NCBI GenBank assembly: GCA_033239525.1
Contig: BSYO01000019.1
Span: 4,283,087 to 4,347,086, forward strand
Direction of reading: 5' to 3'
Source: Nepenthes gracilis
Lineage: Eukaryota > Streptophyta > Magnoliopsida > Caryophyllales > Nepenthaceae
Length of the DNA: 64,000 nt
In this document: positions 63,174 through 64,000 of the stretch, one piece after another
Position numbering within the stretch: the stretch's first letter is position 1
Layout: every line of letters starts with the position of its first letter
Notes under the pieces: model-generated
What the model was told of the DNA's origin: nothing
Seen by the model: the letters and a program-made list of their open reading frames with translations, nothing else
The model's database searches: none
Program-made: the position numbers and the translations under genes

Positions 63174-64000
63174 CACCTGTAATACAATACCCTTGAATTC
63201 TGGATGCCTTGCCCATAGATGGAAGAACCACCACTGTTGTCATTTGAAGAACCACCACCATTGTCATTCTTCTATGCCAGAACCGCAAGTGGTTTATCAT
63301 CAGAAGCCTAGCAGCATAAATCATGTATATAAAGCATGGATGAAAAATATCGGTATCAATTACGATTGTATTATTATCGAACATATCAGGCAATATATAT
63401 TATTATCAGATATATTAGAAATTTTTTTCATGAAAGTAGCAAGCTATATGGGCCATATTTGTCGATATATCAGTCAAATATTAGCCATGTTGGTTGATAT
63501 ATTTATCGCGATATATCACCAATAAGGCAATATATCGCAATATTGTCACAGTATATGAAATTATTGATATTGAGCCATAAATTGTTGAGTCAATATTCTG
63601 ATTATTACACCATGCTGAATAGCAATTATTAGCCCTGATGTCCTGCAATCCAGCTTCAGTAAAGTAGCAAAGTCATTCATATCAGATATATATTGAAGGA
63701 CTATTTCACTCTTCTTGAGCATGACGTATCACCTTGAAAACCCCAAAGGGCAAGGCTTCAATCTCCAACACAGGCCAAGCCTCTTTAGTGGCTACATCAA
63801 TTGGCACCAAATAATTACGGATATCACAAGTGATGTTAGTTGTAATGCTATTTTCGCGTTTCATCCACTGCAGTTATATACTGCCCATATCCGTTGGTCA
63901 TCTTAACGGTGACTAAAGTTGGGTCAACAACAAAACATTACGTCCTGCAAAGTAGGGTCGCCTATAAGAATTCACTCCTACCATTGTACTTGATTTAAAC
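63174..64000. other. End of window, RAR1 intron 3 or downstream
   Basis: No exon is recognised. A small direct repeat GAAGAACCACCACxxTTGTCAT lies near 63223-63268, and 63340-63560 is dense in GATAT/ATATC words. The rest shows nothing I can name. Confidence 0.4.
63340..63560. repeat. GATATATC-rich repeat patch
   Basis: Many overlapping and palindromic ATATC/GATAT words (CGATATATC, GATATATTTATCGCGATATAT, AATATATCGCAATATTG). Such patches are known as dispersed non-coding repeats in plant genomes. No ends are visible. Confidence 0.5.

Overview
The window is a plant nuclear contig, most likely from a dicot or other non-grass angiosperm with a sizeable, repeat-rich genome. The evidence is three exons of a RAR1-type CHORD gene, plant Ty3/gypsy, Ty1/copia and LINE relics, and LTRs bounded by TG..CA with 5-bp target duplications. 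There is no sign of bacterial gene organisation. The species cannot be named from the sequence alone.

Layout. (1) 1-16198 is a tandem array of a ~6.57 kb non-coding unit: copy A 1-6567, copy B 6568-14116, truncated copy C 14117-16198. Each unit carries two diverged ~1.15 kb sub-repeats, two TIR-flanked elements filled with (TAA)n, and a minus-strand LINE reverse-transcriptase relic. Copy B alone has gained a solo LTR (9560-10550, TSD GTAAT), and copy A preserves the empty site. (2) 16782-18180 is a decayed copia gag/protease relic. (3) About 19898-21220 is LTR-like and holds a 50-bp minisatellite. (4) 21894-38500 is one decayed minus-strand gypsy element of the chromodomain (Del/Tekay-like) type, opened by three later insertions: a 2.1 kb solo LTR in its 3' LTR (TSD ACTTT), a 2.5 kb plus-oriented solo LTR in its leader (TSD CAATG), and a complete 2.47 kb non-autonomous LTR element in its 5' LTR (TSD CAACA). 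(5) From 40077 to beyond the window end lies the one host gene I can support, a RAR1 orthologue on the plus strand. Exons 1-3 lie at 40077-40178, 48350-48432 and 50764-50930. The exons for the second CHORD domain are not in the window, so intron 3 is at least 13 kb or the gene is broken.

The RAR1 introns are loaded with elements. Intron 1 has a LINE endonuclease relic and a 2.13 kb solo LTR (TSD TTTAT). Intron 2 has a LINE RT relic. Intron 3 has a decayed gypsy element (about 51380-60596) itself carrying a 2.67 kb solo LTR (TSD CACCT) and a MITE, then a LINE-like scrap and a 1.14 kb copia-type solo LTR (62026-63168, TSD TTCCA).

The most notable observation is that the upstream part of this last LTR contains six regularly built GGTCAA-(4 to 8 bp)-TTGACC dyads in 326 bp. 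These are W-box cores, the WRKY-binding element of immune promoters, and they lie in sense orientation inside the immune co-chaperone gene RAR1. The second is a head-to-head pair of related ~2.4-2.5 kb LTRs separated by only 50 bp (31053-33557 and 33608-38500), a potential hairpin or small-RNA source.
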